Assembly: GCA_007922225.1 (NCBI GenBank)
Contig: ML679970.1
Location: 43,496,323-43,560,322, forward strand
Source of the DNA: Emydura subglobosa
Lineage: Eukaryota > Chordata > Testudines > Chelidae
Reading direction: 5' to 3'
Length of the DNA stretch: 64,000 nucleotides
Part shown: piece by piece, positions 40,930 to 56,432 of the stretch
Layout: each line of letters begins with the position of its first letter
How positions within the stretch are numbered: the first letter of the stretch is position 1
Position numbers and translations under genes: made by a program
Notes under the pieces: generated by a model
Databases searched by the model: none
Told to the model about the DNA's origin: nothing
Seen by the model: only the letters and a program-made list of their open reading frames with translations

Positions 40930-43690
40930 GGAAAAGGGGTCTCCACACCCATAAAAATACCTTGTTGCTAAAGTTTTTAGCTGAAAACATGCCCTGTGCA
41001 TCATGCATTCATCACCATTCATAAAAGTCAATGTGGATATTGCACGACAGTGACCCTTACAGTGTAACTGGGTAAATTACACAAATTGTCTCCTGACAGT
41101 TTTCCTCTTAATGGAAATTTGTTAGAGCTTATCAAAATAAATTCCATTTGAAAAAGAAATAATTAACCTATACTGGCTCTGTGTACTCATAAATGTTATT
41201 TCTTTCACATATTCTCCCACCCCAACCTTTGGAGTGAGGTTTCACTTCAGATCGCCCTAAACTGAAAGGAGTAAATTACCTAAAATAGGGCTTTCAGGAT
41301 TTGCAACCATTTTCTACATTAATTTTTCAAAATAAAAACAATATGTTTCAGTTTCCCAGTATTCTGGTTATCACAGTTACTCTCTTACATTTTAAGCAAC
41401 AAGAAAAATTACAGAATCTTATAATTTATATTAGTTGGTTGTTTTTTTTTCTTTAAATCCCATTTAACATGCATTTCCAGCGGGTGAGCCCTTCTGTAAA
41501 GTTGTGGTTTCCACCAACTTCGCTGCCTTCCACTTTTCAGAATTCATTTCTCTCTGTATCTTCTGCCATAAGTGTTGGTGGAAGGGTCTCACACTATGTG
41601 ATAAGGTTTGCCTCATGAGGTTTGCCTCTATTTTCACACCTTGCAATCTTTCAAAGTAGAGGAGGAGAAGTGATTCAAATGCATAAGACACAAAAGCAAA
41701 ACTAAGACCAATCAGGACTCAAAATTCACATAGCCTACAGTCTGACACATTCATTCCCTCATTGGCTACCATCACTTGCACACCATGGAAGCGCTTCTTA
41801 TCCAACAAAGCAGCCAGATTGGGATCTGTTACCTGACCAACTGGGATTCGATATTAGTGCGTTCAAGAATTGACACGATGCTCGTTTGATAAAAGCCTTT
41901 AATTACTACATTTACAAAATGAGCCTCCAACCCAAAAGTCTAGCTTATTAGCTGCGAAAGCAATTTTCCGCACCCATGCAGGCAAAATGCGGTGGTTTCA
42001 ATTCTTGACAGCTGCTCCGAGAGCTTGGACCCGTAGTCCAGAAGAAAGCCGGACGGGATGACAGTTCTGTATCTAGAATCATTTCTCAGTCTTGAAGCAT
42101 GCTTGCAAGTGAGATTTCTTCCCTCTTTATACCCTTAAATTTAGTGTTTTTCAAAGCATTTTGGGTAATTACATGAGAGAACAAAGGAAATCCAAATAAA
42201 AACAGCAGGGGAAAGACCTACATGTTTTTGCTCAATTCAAAAGGTGTTAGCCGGCTGGATTTTGTTTAGTCAACAATCCAGCACTTGTTTGTCACAAAGT
42301 GCTTTCCTTACAAAAGGGATTTGAGGTTTACTGAGGCACTCATCAGAAGATAGGATAATAAGGTATCCTTGAAAAATACAGCGCCACTGAACCATAGATG
42401 AGTAAATTACAGAAGAAATTTCATTAGGGAGACTGGTCAGTCAAGAGAGGCCATTAATCATAGGAACAGCAGTTGCCGTATGAATTACCAGACGTGTGTA
42501 AAGAAGAAAACAGCACTTGTGATGCAATACTTAGCAATCACTTTTTTTCAAACAGGAGTTCCAGCCACCACCATGCTTTTGCAACATGCATCTTATTAGT
42601 AACATTTGGTAACTTAATTTTATAAGGCGGCCCAACCTAGCTTAAATTTCATAGTCTACAGGATCCATGGGGAAGGAATGTCCTCTGACGGCATCAACTC
42701 TTTCTCACTTTGCCTCGTGAAACGTTGAATCCAAATGATAAAGGACAAATTGTTCCCAATCTCTCCATAGCATCATTTGGGAATGTAATCAATGCCACTT
42801 AACTACGTCTTGATGTTGTAAACACAATTTTACCTGTGCCGTACTAAACTAGACCTTCTGCCTCTGGGGTGAAAACAAACAACTAGGTGGCTGCTATTTA
42901 TCCCTAGGGCCCTCGGACCAGGGCAGGATAAATTTACACTTCTCTATAGTAGAATTCTTTACCAAACCACCCAGAATTTCAGCAGTGTTCATGAAGAATG
43001 GATTCCCCATACATGCCTAGTTTATTTCTTATAACATGATGCCACATGTCAAAAATTAGCAACTAATTCAGAAAGACCACCCCGTGTTTGGGATCCTTTC
43101 GAATTGCCTTCCCAGGTCTGTGACACATTCATCTCCAGCTCTAATGAGTCTAATTTAGGTTCAAAGAAATCAAGGCGCGCTTCCGAATCACAGAGAATTG
43201 GAAACACTGCATCATGTGACAGTTGGGTAGGGGGAGGGTGAAAGTGTGCAGAAGATAAATATTGCATGGCTCAGACAGAAGCTGACACTACTGGGGTGAT
43301 GGAGAAGGAGAGACTCCCTCCAACTCGCCCCATCACCTTCCAGTGTAACAGAGGCTGCTCTTGGTTATATTTAAATATATTTTAAATGAGAAAAACCGTA
43401 CAAAAAATAAATACCGTTCAGCACAACCCAGGGTAACATGAGAACATCTGGGAATGAGACAATCTGTCCCCCAAAGGGGGAACTTAGTGGCTTTAACAAT
43501 CACTTTGCAGTGGGAAGAATAGCATAAAAGTGATACGCCAGGTTAGTTTAGATGGGAAAATGGTGGAGGTTAGGTTAAGTTCTGCAGAAACGTGTTTGAA
43601 AACTTCAGCCACAAACCCTGGCAAAGCAAACGGTGCATACAGTCTTAAAGTTCACTGGGTGGGAATGAGCAAAAGCATTAAAGAATAAAT
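40930..43690 (-). repeat. 3' flank of ZNF-B, segmental duplication unit
   Basis: It aligns with 27640-29800 and 57050-59770 (for example TTCTGTAAAGTTGTGGTTT..CC at 41489 and 57629). No gene was recognised. Confidence 0.7.
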
Positions 43691-43734
43691 ATTTTGTCAG
43701 CTCTGGGCAAGTTTTTTTATGGTGTTTATCACAC

Positions 43735-43869
43735 ATGTGGATCCTCTGATGCTCAACAAGGTGTGAGCTCTCATAAAAGCTCTTCCCACATTCTGAGCAT
43801 TTCTAGGGCTTCTCTCCTGTGTGGAATCTGTGATGACAAATAAGCCCTGATCTGTCAGGGAAGGTTTTC
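43735..43869 (-). pseudogene. Out-of-frame terminal fingers of ZNF-B
   Basis: Past the frameshift, in another phase, the text reads [20 protein letters not shown], a finger-like unit, then a stop at 43803-43805. [20 protein letters not shown] follows. Two former fingers are therefore outside the reading frame. Confidence 0.8.
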
Positions 43870-47003
<3,134 letters not shown>

Positions 47004-47636
47004 TTCTCTTCCCTGTTTCATGGGAGGATGGGACGATCTACAGGAAAACATGGATGTTACTCTTCAGCCTGGCAGGGAAAGACTGGCAACTGGGGCCATT
47101 TCAGAAGAGGCTTTAGTTAATTTCACATCAAGTTCATTCACACCCCACAGTCTCTTTCCCTGCAGACAAATGTTCTCGACTTTGCCACGTGAACAACATA
47201 AATACCCAAAACACAAGTCCTGCTAGGAATTTGCGGGGAGGGGTTAACTAACCAGCCATCTGCTGGAAAAGTAATATGGTCAAACACAATGTCTAGCTGG
47301 GACTAGTGGACACTCCATTGGGGAAACTTGCTTCTTCCTTCCATTGCTGTAAATCTTCCATGCCTTGCTGCTGGCCTAAAGATGGCCACCCTGTGCCCAC
47401 CCTACAGGCAGCAGTGTCTCAGGGCTCTCTCCATTATACCCCCTTCCCATTTGGGGAATGACTCAGGGCAAGCATTCCACACCTAAACAAGGACAAATTG
47501 CTACAGATCAATGGGTGGGGGAAATACCCCCGATCTGGAAGGATGATAAATTGACAGTGGAGAATCAGAGAGAAGAATATGGGCAAAATCTGAGGAGACC
47601 AGACAAAGGGTCAGTAATTGGGGGGGGAAGGGCCCA

Positions 47637-47997
47637 GGTGGATGTTATATCCACGTTTGATCACGGGGGGCACCTGGATGTTATATCCGTGTTTGATCAC
47701 GGGGGGGGGGGGGGAGGGGGCAGGCACGTGGATGTTATATCCGTGTTTGATCACGGGGGGAGGGAGGCGGGCACATGGATGTTATATCCGTGTTTGATCA
47801 CGGGGGGAGGGAGGCGGGGGATGGGCACGTGGATGTTATATAAATGTTTGATCACGGGGGGCGGGCACGTGGATGTTATATAAATGTTTGATCACGGGGG
47901 GACGGGCACGGGCACGGGCACGTGGATGTTATATCCATGTTTGATCACGGGGGGTGTGGCACGGGGATGTTATATCCGTGTTTGATCACGGGGGGGT
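47637..47997. repeat. Minisatellite, 8 units of 36-54 bases
   Basis: Each unit has TGGATGTTATATCCGTGTTT or a variant (CCATG, CCACG, AAATG in place of CCGTG), then GATCACGGGG and a G-rich spacer of variable length. Eight cores can be counted, at about 47639, 47670, 47728, 47775, 47829, 47870, 47922 and 47965. It lies about 630 bases upstream of the ZNF-B first exon. An open frame crossing it is only the repeat. Confidence 0.95.
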
Positions 47998-47999
47998 TG

Positions 48000-48600
48000 C
48001 AGAGAATTCGCTCAGGGCTGCAGGAGCGGCAAAGCACAGGGGCCATGGCCCATCGTCACCTGCTCTTCTCCCCCGGCCCGCACCCAGAGCCCCCAGCTCA
48101 CACTCACGCACACTCACACTCACTCACACGCTCCTGCCCCCCCCAGTGCCCTCCACCGTGGGCTTATTTCCCTTCCCGGCCCCGGCCCGGCTCCCCGGCA
48201 GCAGATCCGGCCTGGCGCTGCATCCTCGGGCAGAGACTCACCGTCCTGCCGCCCCTGTGCGGCTGCCCTCGGGGCTGGCTCCAGCAGCTGCTCGGCTCGG
48301 CCCGCTCCAGCAGAACGCCGGAAGCGGCGCTTCCGCCCGAAGTCTGCCTGCATCGCCGCTTGAAGAGATTTCTGGGTTGTGGGCATTGCCGCTTCAAGAG
48401 CGTCTTAAAGCGGCAATACCTGCCTCCGCAGAACCCTGCCGCCGAGAAACCCCTTAAAGCGGCAATGGAGTCAGTCCGGCTGTGGGGTCCAGCGCGAAAT
48501 CGCGCAGCTGAAAAGGGGAAGATGAGCCATTGCATGGCCCTTTTGAAGTACAGGTTCTGTGAATTTGCAGCGAGTTTGACACCCCTGCTCTAGACATCAG
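48000..48600 (-). promoter_or_regulatory. GC-rich region upstream of ZNF-B with repeated AAGCGGCAAT
   Basis: CpG-rich sequence. At 48389-48480, AAGCGGCAAT or its reverse complement occurs three times, and one pair forms a 10-base stem (about 48391-48400 with about 48415-48424). It may be part of a promoter island or a repeat. There is no gene with a domain. Confidence 0.4.
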
Positions 48601-49480
48601 ATCACAAAGGAAAGCTTTCCTTAGATGCCATTCGCTGATGGTGGGCCATCTCCATATTTTGGGTTGAATTAGTTTGTCACGGTTGAATTAGTTTGTCTGT
48701 AGAAGTAATTTCATCCTTGCACATTTCATCCTTGCACTCTTTGCTGGAAGTAAAACGCTTCTGCTGCTGGCCATGCATATCAGACAGCAGGGACCAGTGC
48801 AACCATTTCTTTTCTTGGTGTAAACTCTTCCCAACAGACTTTGTCTTGGTGTATATATGCCCTGACACACAAAGCTGCTCCCCTCTATCCGCTCACTCAG
48901 TTGGAGTAATGTTTCACCATAAATAAACCAAACCCCTACAGACTGCGGAACAACAGGGCTAAACTACTTCTATCTTTTTAAAACCACAATACTCTCCCCT
49001 AAAGGGAAGTGCCCGGTTCCTGGAAATACTGCCATACCAAATCAGTGCAAATCCCTGTTCCAAAAATCCATTTAATACAGAGTTCTCAAACAAAAAACAT
49101 CAGATATTAAACTGATAAGAGCAGATTTAACATTTTGTATTAAAGATAATGTTTTTTTTAAAAAAAGATCAGACACAGAGTTAAATAAAAGAGTTCCTGG
49201 ACATCCAGGCATCGTGTACAGATTATCAGCAGGTACAGAGTTGGGTTGGACTTCGGAGAGTACAATGAAATCATAAACTGTGGTATCCTAGAGAGGGTGA
49301 TAGATTTGATGGTTTACAATACAAACAGTCGGGTAAGAGGGTACGTTGTTCATACCAAAAGTTACGTTTAAGCGTGGTTTGTAGGAAGTAGATACCGTAA
49401 TGAAATCGGATTGACCCTCCTTGAAAGAGAATTATGGTATAGATAATCGTTCAGTACACACAATCAGTCAGAGAAAGGCT
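48600..49480. other. Non-coding; includes probable 3' end of the R2-like element
   Basis: AT-rich. The R2-like open frame ends near 49515 on the minus strand, so part of this stretch is likely its 3' UTR. No 28S rRNA sequence was recognised at the expected junction. Confidence 0.4.
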
Positions 49481-49489
49481 TTCAATTCC

Positions 49490-50540
49490 CATCTCGTCGC
49501 CGATTCACGATGGCGTTCAGGCCCGAGCTTCGTGATACTGCTGGTGTCCAGTGATGTACTCCGTGTAGATGTCCCTGGACCATCTGATGGTGTCCGACAC
49601 CATGAGGTGCTGCATGGACCGGGCGAAGCACCAACTGATTCCGCAGGCTCGCAGCACACGCTCGTTGCAGGGGTCTCAAGTGCCCAGTGCTCCGATGATC
49701 AGAGCCCCCGTCACCACCTCATAGCCCTTTGCTCTCAGGGTGTCAGCCAGGGGGGCATATTTCACCTCCTTACAGGCTCAAGCTTTGCAGAAGGCCAGGG
49801 TCCTGTTTTCAAAGGGGATCGAGACATCCACCATGATGATCTGTTTCTGCTCCTCGTTGGGGATGACGACGTCCGGCCGCAGCCGGCTGTCAGTTCTGGT
49901 GACGGCGGAATTCACTGCGACCTTCCCCAGGTACGGCGGGATGGCTTTCACCAGGCGGTTCTGGACGGCGTTGTGGCACAGCTGCCAGGCTCTGGAGTGG
50001 GGCTTGCAGCTGCACAGGGCGTGGGGCAGGGTCTCACTGCTGTAGCCGCACTTCCTGCAACGCTTGTCCCGGTTCCCGTGGTGAACGGCTCCATTCAGCC
50101 AGATGCAGTTAGGCCGGGCCCGGTGGATGAACCCCCAGTTGGCGAACCGGGTGAAGCTTCCCCCGGGGAGGAAGTGGTTGCTGGTATCCCATTTGCTGGT
50201 CAGCTCGAAGGCCCTGCCTCGGTCCAGCTTTCGCTTTAGGTTTTCCACGTATAGCGTGTGGACGGCAGCCTTCAGGGTCCTCTCCAGCATGACCCTGGCT
50301 ACTGGGGTGATGGTGGCGTCAGCAGTCCTGATCTGTGGCACTAGGACCCCCAGCTCCTGATGCTCCTTGCACCACTTCCAGTGGCAGCTGATGTGCTTCC
50401 CTATGCATCGTGCGGCGTTGCGAGTGTGGGTCCAGAGCAAAGTGCTGTCACCTCCGTCTGTCCAAATTCTCCATCCAGCAAGCCGCTTAGGTACATGGCG
50501 ATGTCTTCGCCGGAGGGGACCAAAGAGAGACTCAAGGAGA
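49490..50540 (-). mobile_element. R2-clade non-LTR retrotransposon, C-terminal part of the ORF
   Basis: The minus strand reads PSGEDIAMYLSGLLDGEFG (about 50515-50460). After a frameshift comes TDGGDSTLLWTHTRNAARC and a long open part to 49778. It contains the zinc knuckle CRKCGYSSETLPHALCSC and the restriction-like endonuclease core RPDVVIPNEEQKQ with a following D (PD-X14-D), the order expected after the reverse transcriptase in R2-type elements. The frame then has a TGA, continues KYAPLADTLRAKGYEVVTGA, another TGA, and ends ITGHQQYHEARA. The reverse transcriptase itself is missing, so this is a 5'-truncated dead copy. Confidence 0.88.
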
Positions 50541-50589
50541 GAATCTGCTATCAGGAACTGTTTACAATGGAGACTTCACAGAGTAGATC

Positions 50590-51450
50590 ATGGAGACCAA
50601 TGGGGGGTGGATCCCCACGTGCTGGCCAAATCTTTCTGGCAAGTTGGAGGAAGCTATAAGGAAAGGGAAGTGACATCATCACTTGGCTTCACCCTCCCCA
50701 TGACTCAACACCTGAAAGAACCATCTGGAGGAAATTACTTTTGAACTGGGGAGGGGGCCCCAGGGTGAAGGAGCGTTTCAGCCTTTGTGTTAAGGACCAG
50801 ATGCCTGATTGTACCATCTCTCAGGGTGAGACATTGCTTTATATAAATCATGCTGAGTTTGTAGCACTCAGACTGAGAAATTATTTTTATTTCTTAAAGT
50901 AACCAACTCTGATCTTTCATGCCTACCATTTCTAGTCACTGAACATCTGTCTTTCAGTGGTTAATAAACCTGTTTTCTATTTTTAACCTAAAAACGGTAT
51001 GTTTTGGTGGAACTGTTTGGAAAATCTTAGCTCAGTTAACAAAGCCCTGTGTACATCCTCTCCACACTGAGGGAGGGGCAGACTAGCTGATGAATTTACC
51101 CGCGTCAGGCTTCTGACCAGTGCAAGACGGAACGATTTCAGGATGCAGTGGTAGAGGGCTGGGGGAAAGTGGCTGGTGCTTCTCTATTGTTGGCTGGTGA
51201 GTGACTGGGCAAAGCGCTCGTTCAATCTCCTTGAATGTGGAGCTCTGCGTACGGTTGTGCTGGGTGCTAACAGCGCCGGGAAGGGGCTGTTGCTTGTCAC
51301 CAGTGAGGCATTGTTGGGAGTCAGCCCGGGCTTGAAGGCTAAAGGGGAACAGCGGTTCCACAGTTCTCAGGCTGCCCTCTGGTGGATCCCATCACACCTA
51401 CCCCGACCCCATTCCCGAGTTTTCCGCTCGACTCAGGAAAAGAAGAAATG
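50590..51450. repeat. LTR-like repeat, unclassified
   Basis: The text GTGGTTAATAAACCTGTTTTCTATTTTTAACC near 50957 followed by a GT-rich stretch resembles an R-U5 end. No coding frame with a domain. The boundaries are uncertain. Confidence 0.4.
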
Positions 51451-52014
51451 AGGGGGAAGCTGCGCCAGGAAGTCACAGCGAGGGCGGTGGGGTTGGCGGA
51501 ATGACACGTACCAAAGAATGGAGGAAGATCTCACAAAATTAGATTGAAAATAGTGCTTGATAAATTGATGAGTGGGGTTGTGTTGTGGGATCGCCTGCGG
51601 TGGTGAGAGATGGGGATCAGGGGCTTGGTTCTATGCCTCATGTCCATAATCCCATGTTTCAGGGATTTAATTTAATGACAACATTTCTAGTCACCTAGGT
51701 ATAAGGCTCAAATAATCTAAAAATAGCAAGTTTGGTTTAAAAAGTCAAAAAATGCATCTAATCCATAGCCCACAAAATCCCAAATTAGGGTTAATACATT
51801 TAACAGTACAAATTAAATATCAATATTCAAATTCTCAGGTACATCACTCATGAGAAGTTCTACTAGGGACAATTTACTGAAAATAAATACAGCTATGAGT
51901 GTACATTGTCCTTCATTAATGGGGGATTTAAAGTAGAAATCACTGGGTAAGGTCTCATTGGCATAGCCGCATCTCCTGCATGGCTAAGTGACCTGGCCCA
52001 AGGCCCAGCAGGAA
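51450..52014. other. Intergenic, nothing recognised
   Basis: AT-rich sequence up to the left break of the Harbinger element. Confidence 0.35.
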
Positions 52015-52015
52015 G

Positions 52016-52465
52016 GTGCATGACGTGCAAAAAATTCACATCGGGGGTGTGGAAATGCCAATAGTGATCCCGGGGGATCCTGCTTACCCCTTGCTCCCTT
52101 GGCTAATGAAGCTGTACACCAGGCACTTTGACAGCGACAAGGAGTGTTTTAATAACAGGTTAAGCACTTGCAGATTGGTTGTAGAATGTGCCTTTGGGCA
52201 TTTAAAGGCCAGATGGCGGAGTCTGCTCACTAGGCTGGACATGAGTGAGAAGTACCTCCCTTTGGTGATATCTGCATGCTGTGTTCTTCATAATGTGTGT
52301 GAAGCAAAGGGAAAGAGGTTCCCCCAGGGTTGGGCTGTGGAGGCAGAAAGACTGGCTGCCAATTATGAGCAGCCAGATGCCAGCAGTACGCTGAGAGCTA
52401 ACTGCGGAGCACTTTGCATTAGGGAAGCTTTGAAAACCAGGTTCTGCAATGAGATGCAGGACTGA
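52016..52465 (+). pseudogene. Harbinger transposase (HARBI1-like), C-terminal half
   Basis: The frame reads VIPGDPAYPLLPWLMKLYTR, then RLVVECAFGHLKARWRSLLT and CCVLHNVCE. The D of GDPAYP and the E of VVECAFG are two of the three DDE catalytic residues. The first D and the N-terminal half are absent because the element is truncated at about 52015. The family moves PIF/Harbinger elements into three-base targets. This remnant cannot act alone. Confidence 0.85.
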
Positions 52466-52678
52466 TTTCTGTCCCAGTCTGTTGTTTGCCTTTGCTGAAC
52501 ATCCCCCCCTCAATCAATATCAGTACCCTCCAAATCCCTCCAGGACAAGATATGATTTAATAAAGAAACGTGTTGAAATGATGCAAACTTTTATTTATGA
52601 ACATTTAAGTCATGGGTGAAGGAGGGAAGTATTCATTCACAGTCCAAAGAGGTAGTGTGGTTGCTTGCTGGCCAGCTG

Positions 52679-54370
52679 TCAGCGGGGCCGCTGCTGCTTT
52701 ATGCTCGCCTCCATCGGGGTACTGCAGCCTGGCAGTTCTCCTCTGAGACCTCTTGGGGTAGGGGAGAAGCAAGGCAGCAAAGCCATAGGCAGAGGAGAGT
52801 TATGGAGGGGCTGCAATGGGACTCTGTCCTGCTGCTGCTCCTCCTGAAGCTCCATAAGCTGCTGGAGCATGTCTGCCTGGTCATGCATGATTCGCAGCAT
52901 CTCCTGCATGGTACTGCGATCAAGTTCCTGCATTGCTCCGTGACTCTCCCTGTCCATGTCCATGTTCTGGGACAAGGTCAGCCGCCACGCTCAGAGCTCT
53001 GTCTCTGCGGCCACGGAGGTATTCATGAGCTCGCCAAACATGTTGTCTCTTGGGTTTTTTTTCCTCTTTCTAATCTGCGATAGTCTTTCCACAGCATTTC
53101 TAGAGGGTTGGGCCAAGGCCGAGGTGTCTACAGAATGAAAAGAAAGTAACAAGGTAGCCATTGTTAGCAGACTGAAGAAAATGATACAACTGCAGCAATG
53201 CAGACAATACTCCCCATGCAGTGCACAGGGCTAAAAAAAACAGACCCTCGTTCCATTCCTAACATCCCAGAAGGGTTGGCTCGCTGTGCCGTTACCAGAG
53301 ATGGGAAGCAAGGGGCTCTGTGGACAGCGCAGGGGGGCGGCTATATAGTCTCTGCTTAAACCAAATAAAAGTAATCAAAGTGACTTGGTAGGACACTACA
53401 ATGGGGAATCCAAAGGCACAGGGCATCTTCTGTACAGATTGGGTATTTTAAACTTGCGCCGTCTTTCCTCGGCGACCATGAGTGATATCAGTCTCCTGAG
53501 GGTAACGACGAGGAAAGGGAAGATTTGCTGCACGCAGCGGGGTACCGGCCTGGCCCTTATGCCACTATGCTGTGTTCCGCCATGGTGCCAGCTCCCTTGG
53601 CTGCAGTGTGGCGTAGCAAAGTATCCTACTGGGGAGGGAGGAACAAGGCTGCCCTCCCCAGAAACCTTTTGCAAAGGATAACAGATTACCTACATGAAAG
53701 TTTCCGTGAGATATCAACTGATGATTCTCGGAGCATATCTCATCACATAAATAATCTGTTCCGTGGGTAACGCCCCAGTAAAGTCCAATAAATGCCTGAC
53801 GTCCCCAATGTAAAAGGATAGAACTGCTAAGAAGAAAAAAAACTCACCAGATGTGCCTTCCCCAGGATCATTAGTGCTGTCCTGTGTGCTGCTGGACTGC
53901 TCTGGGGTCAGGAATAGGTCCTGACTTTCTAGCAGAATGGACACCCCGCTCTCCTGCACCCTGCTCTCCTCAGCCTCCTCCTCATCCACGGAGTCCTCAT
54001 CATTGTCCATGGACTGTGACCTAGCGGAGGTATCGATGCTGTGGGGTGGCACCATGATGGGATCGACACCGAGAATTGCATGTACCTCATTGTAGAAGTG
54101 GCATGTTTTGGGTGAGGAGCCAGAACGGCCGTTAGCTTCCCTGGCTTTCTGATATGACTGACGCAGCTCCTTGATCCTCACGCGGCAATGCTGAGCATCC
54201 CTGTTGTGTCCCTTCTCCAGCATGCCCTGGGATATCTTCCCGTAAATGTCTAAATTCCTTTTGCTGGCTCTGAGCTGAGCCAGAACAGACTCCTCGCCCC
54301 ACAGCCCGCTGAGATCTACGATCTCTGGTCGACTCCATGCTGGAGCACGTTTGGGCTTTGCAGTAGCCAT
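52679..54370 (-). pseudogene. Myb/SANT-like second protein of the Harbinger element
   Basis: Exon 1 is 54370-53848 (MATAKPKRAPAWSRPEIVDL, then RRIKELRQSY-type text and YNEVHAILG, ending in an acidic serine-rich stretch and DPGEGTSG, donor GTGAGT). Exon 2 starts at 53127 after TTCTGTAG and reads DTSALAQPSRNAVERLSQIR, then a basic run, MFGELMNTSVAAETEL, an in-frame TGA (52993-52991), and a coiled-coil-like MLRIMHDQADMLQQLMELQE part to 52679. Harbinger Myb-like proteins carry the transposase into the nucleus and to the ends. One stop codon is the only clear lesion, so the copy is young. Confidence 0.8.
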
Positions 54371-56432
54371 GAGGAGAACAGTGACAAAGCTCTCTCCATG
54401 CTGGCTGCACAGGAAATGAAAAGTCAAATTTTCCCAGGCCATGAGGGGAGGGGCCATTTCTGGGTAGCGTGAGCACGTAACAGCAGAGTGTGAATGTCCA
54501 GAGCGGTCACAAGGGGCATTGTGGGATACCTCCCGGAGGCCATTAACATTGATTCAAGTGAAGTTCTGTCTACACTGACACTAAATCGAAGCAATAAATT
54601 TGAAGTAGGTGCTACACCACTTGCAGAGGTGGTTTTATTAAGTTGACTTTTGCCGCGATTTAAGTCGACTTAACTGCAGTGTCAGTGTAGACGCAGGTGT
54701 TCGGAGATATATGTAAGTGACTTTACGTCGACCTCCGTCGCCAGTGTAGACCAGGCCTCAGTCACTTCCTTTTGCTTCTTCCCACGTTTACCAGGGCAGA
54801 CAGGGAGATATGATTTGTTTTAAAAAACTCTTCACTGACAGGTATTTTCATTGTTTTCTTTCCAGGTAGAATCAGAATTACTGGTGAATATCGAGCTGGT
54901 AGGCAGCATTTCCCTTCCTTTTATTAAAGGGTACAAAACTTCACTAATGCCAAGTTCATGGCACCTGGTGCTATTTCATCCCCTTGCAGAAGCACAGCTT
55001 CAGCAAAATACAAACTTCTGAAACCCAGGAACCACCCAGTTAAGGGTGCCCACACAATCTGACCTCGGTCAGCCTGACTGGGGGATTTTATTTTCCCTTG
55101 TGATGATCTGAGCCCCTTGGGACGCAGCTGGAGCTGAGACAGATGTCCCACCAGCTGTTCCCCTGTGAGAACAAAAGGGATTATTTAGAGGGAGCTGATC
55201 ATGCTCCAAGGTGACTGAGTGAGCTGCACCTACAGTCTCTAGGGTACTAGCCCATCTTGCCTGCTGAAAGATACATGGCTCAATATCCCTTTTAGACGTT
55301 GTCTTAAAATGAACAAATAAATAAAATCAAGAACACATACCACTGAGGCTAAACGACTATAAACAATGCCAGACTACTATTGGTCAAACCCTTTTGCATA
55401 ACAATCAATCCTTGTTTCCCACTCCATTCAAGTGGCCTCCTACAACATGCACAACTTCTTCTGCTTATCAACCTGCCCCAACTTGTATTTAGCTCAGACA
55501 CTCTGAACTCCTTCCACACAGCTGAAGAAGAGTTATGCGGCTTGAAAGTTTGTATCTTGCACCACCAGAAGTTGGTCCAATGAAATATATTACCTCAACT
55601 ATCCTCTCTCCCGCTCTGTTGGTTGAACACACAGTTAGTAGGTTAAGGTCAAATCAGTAAATCAACGGGGTAACCATGATATTACACTGGAGTCAAGTCA
55701 TCCTATTAATAGAATGCTTATAAATCCTAAAAGGGTATTTCGGGGAGGCAGTTGTCCATTTAACTATAAACTGCAGTCAGAAAACTTCAGCCAGCCAGTG
55801 CAACCCAGAAGCCAGTTGAATATTCAATACTGAAAACAAATTATTGTAACTTAAACATGAACAATGTCAAAGCCAATTAAAGCTTCCTCCTCAGATTTCA
55901 CTATTGGCTAAATCCTTCTCCCTTCAGTGGAAATACAGACCTTACTGAGGCTCTCAAAAGCAGAGGTTTAACAGCTCTCACTGAAGAGCTTACTGCTGGC
56001 AGATGTTTCTTCAGACCTTTCACAGAAAGAGGAGCACACGTTCAATGATTTCAGAGGACAGAAGCTAAGGGCTATTTAGATTTGGAGAACCAATCTATGC
56101 ATTGGCGTCCCTGTGCGGATCTTACAGGTGATCAATATTGAGGGATGCACTGAGCCACACTATCACACCCTGATGTAAATGAAAGGCTGGGACATCTCCC
56201 AGTAATAACAATGAAAGATTAAAAAGTAAAAAATGGAACAATAAGATACTAAAAAGAGAAAGGGTTGGAACTCTCTGGCTCACTCACTGGTTGGACTTAC
56301 GTGTAGCAGGAACTGTAGCTGGCTCAGCACGCCACATAAGCAGGTTTTCTCAGGTATAGGGAGAGTGGAAAAGGTTGGCATAGCCTGTCATTGATGTCAT
56401 GTCTTCCTTCCCCAGAAGGGATCAGTCTGCAA

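Larger units (their letters stand above)
52015..54757. mobile_element. PIF/Harbinger transposon, left-truncated, both genes present
   Basis: The element carries a transposase on the plus strand (52015-52465) and a Myb/SANT-like gene on the minus strand (54370-52679), converging on a shared polyadenylation zone near 52560-52600. The right end, AGTGTAGACCAGGCC at 54743-54757, matches the ends of the local MITEs. The left part, including the transposase start and left terminal repeat, is missing. Confidence 0.85.

Noticed and set aside
47458..47883. Open frame of 141 codons with a repeated VDVISVFDHGG unit
   Set aside because: It is the translation of the minisatellite, changes frame between units, and lacks any upstream gene structure.
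49421..50239. Plus-strand open frame of 272 codons
   Set aside because: Antisense of the R2-like element, whose minus-strand frame has the zinc knuckle and endonuclease motifs.
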